A stretch of DNA of 57,500 bases, from the NCBI GenBank assembly GCA_016706545.1, contig JADJJK010000055.1, positions 1 to 57,500 of the forward strand, written 5' to 3'. Below the pieces are notes generated by a model. It had not been told where the DNA came from. It saw only the letters and a program-made list of their open reading frames with translations, and searched no databases. A program made the translations under genes and the position numbers. Positions 57,201 to 57,500 of this stretch are shown here, piece by piece. Numbering within the stretch: the first letter of the stretch is position 1; the number at the start of each line of letters is the position of its first letter. Origin of the DNA: Myxococcales bacterium. Lineage in GTDB: Bacteria; Myxococcota_A; Polyangia; Haliangiales; Haliangiaceae.

Positions 57201-57500
57201 CTACCAGCTCGACTTGCGAACGCCGGGGATGTGCCCCTCCAGCGCGAGCTGGCGGAACGCATTGCGGCAGAGCTCGAACTTCTTGAGGACCGCGCGCGGG
57301 CGACCGGTCACCTTGCAGCGCGAGCGCACGCGGGTGGAACTCGAGTTCTTCGGCAGCTTGTTCAGCGCCGTCTGGGCTTCCGCCTTCTGGGCGAAAGAGG
57401 ACTTAGGATCAGAGATCGTCGCCTTGAGCTGCTTGCGCTTGTTCGCAAACTTCGCCTTGAGCTTCTTGCGCTTCTCATTCTTAACAATCGAACCGAGTCG
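57201..57500 (-). CDS. rpsN: 30S ribosomal protein S14, 5' partial
   Basis: The last 99 codons of S14, running off the window. SRCKVTGRPRAVLKKF and HIPGVRKSSW are the family signature at the C-terminus. The sequence has the long form without the CxxC zinc pairs, so it is the zinc-independent type. It stands apart from the ribosomal spc operon genes, which often marks a zinc-starvation paralogue; that is inference. The stop is at 57201-57203. Confidence 0.93.
   Translation of the reverse strand, partial: RLGSIVKNEKRKKLKAKFANKRKQLKATISDPKSSFAQKAEAQTALNKLPKNSSSTRVRSRCKVTGRPRAVLKKFELCRNAFRQLALEGHIPGVRKSSW

Overview
This 57.5-kb window is very GC-rich and densely coded, with the hallmarks of a myxobacterium (Myxococcota): SpoVR/DUF444 stress genes, ExbB/ExbD/TonB beside a calcium-repeat outer-membrane-type protein, FG-GAP and PEGA-like surface proteins, DUF5939 cyclases, many lipoproteins with low-complexity linkers, and a retron with a reverse transcriptase. 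Species cannot be named from sequence alone.

Layout. 1-4.3 kb: the 3' part of a DUF444 gene, SpoVR, a PP2C phosphatase and a lipoprotein metallophosphatase. 4.3-8 kb: an AT-rich leader and a large secreted subtilase. 8-13.4 kb (minus): truD-exbB-exbD-tonB and a thrombospondin-type-3-repeat envelope protein. 13.7-17 kb (plus): M50 protease, truncated globin, KamA-like radical SAM enzyme. 17.06-20.31 kb: a DUF222/HNH endonuclease gene enclosed by imperfect inverted repeats, with short tandem repeats and a terminal palindrome at each end; this looks like a mobile or selfish unit. 20.3-30.7 kb: AraC regulator divergent from a double SnoaL-like lipoprotein, a molybdopterin oxidoreductase, a SRPBCC-DUF5939-cyclase fusion, an FG-GAP/PEGA gene pair and a MerR-TPR fusion. 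30.7-37.7 kb: a lipid-modification neighbourhood (flavin oxidoreductase, DUF1365, cyclopropane-fatty-acid synthase) mixed with hydrolases. 37.7-41.2 kb: feoA-feoB under a likely Fur box, and a homing-endonuclease-repeat-like protein. 41.4-42.4 kb: an HNH nuclease and a low-molecular-weight tyrosine phosphatase.

42.6-56.9 kb is the most interesting part: a complete retron locus. It has a 2987-residue HEAT/ARM protein with a WD40-like island, a second HEAT protein with a poly-Asp tail, a winged-helix/SWIM zinc-finger protein (frameshifted here), a retron noncoding RNA, a retron reverse transcriptase (NAxxH, YADD and VTG motifs) and a WGR-domain protein. In the RNA I can see the promoter, the paired a1/a2 ends, the TTAGC branch site, two msr hairpins and a long msd stem. 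The layout matches what I recall as the type XIII (ARM + WHSWIM) retron class, with WGR and second-HEAT genes as possible extra parts. The window ends in rpsN (S14) on the minus strand.

Sequence quality: there are two near-pure poly-G stretches (about 17.35-17.54 and 52.16-52.22 kb) and several +1 frameshifts, mostly an extra C in a C-run (first 70 bases; about 54.03 kb) plus one extra base in the poly-Asp tail. These look more like assembly error than biology, and they affect the DUF444, second HEAT and SWIM genes.
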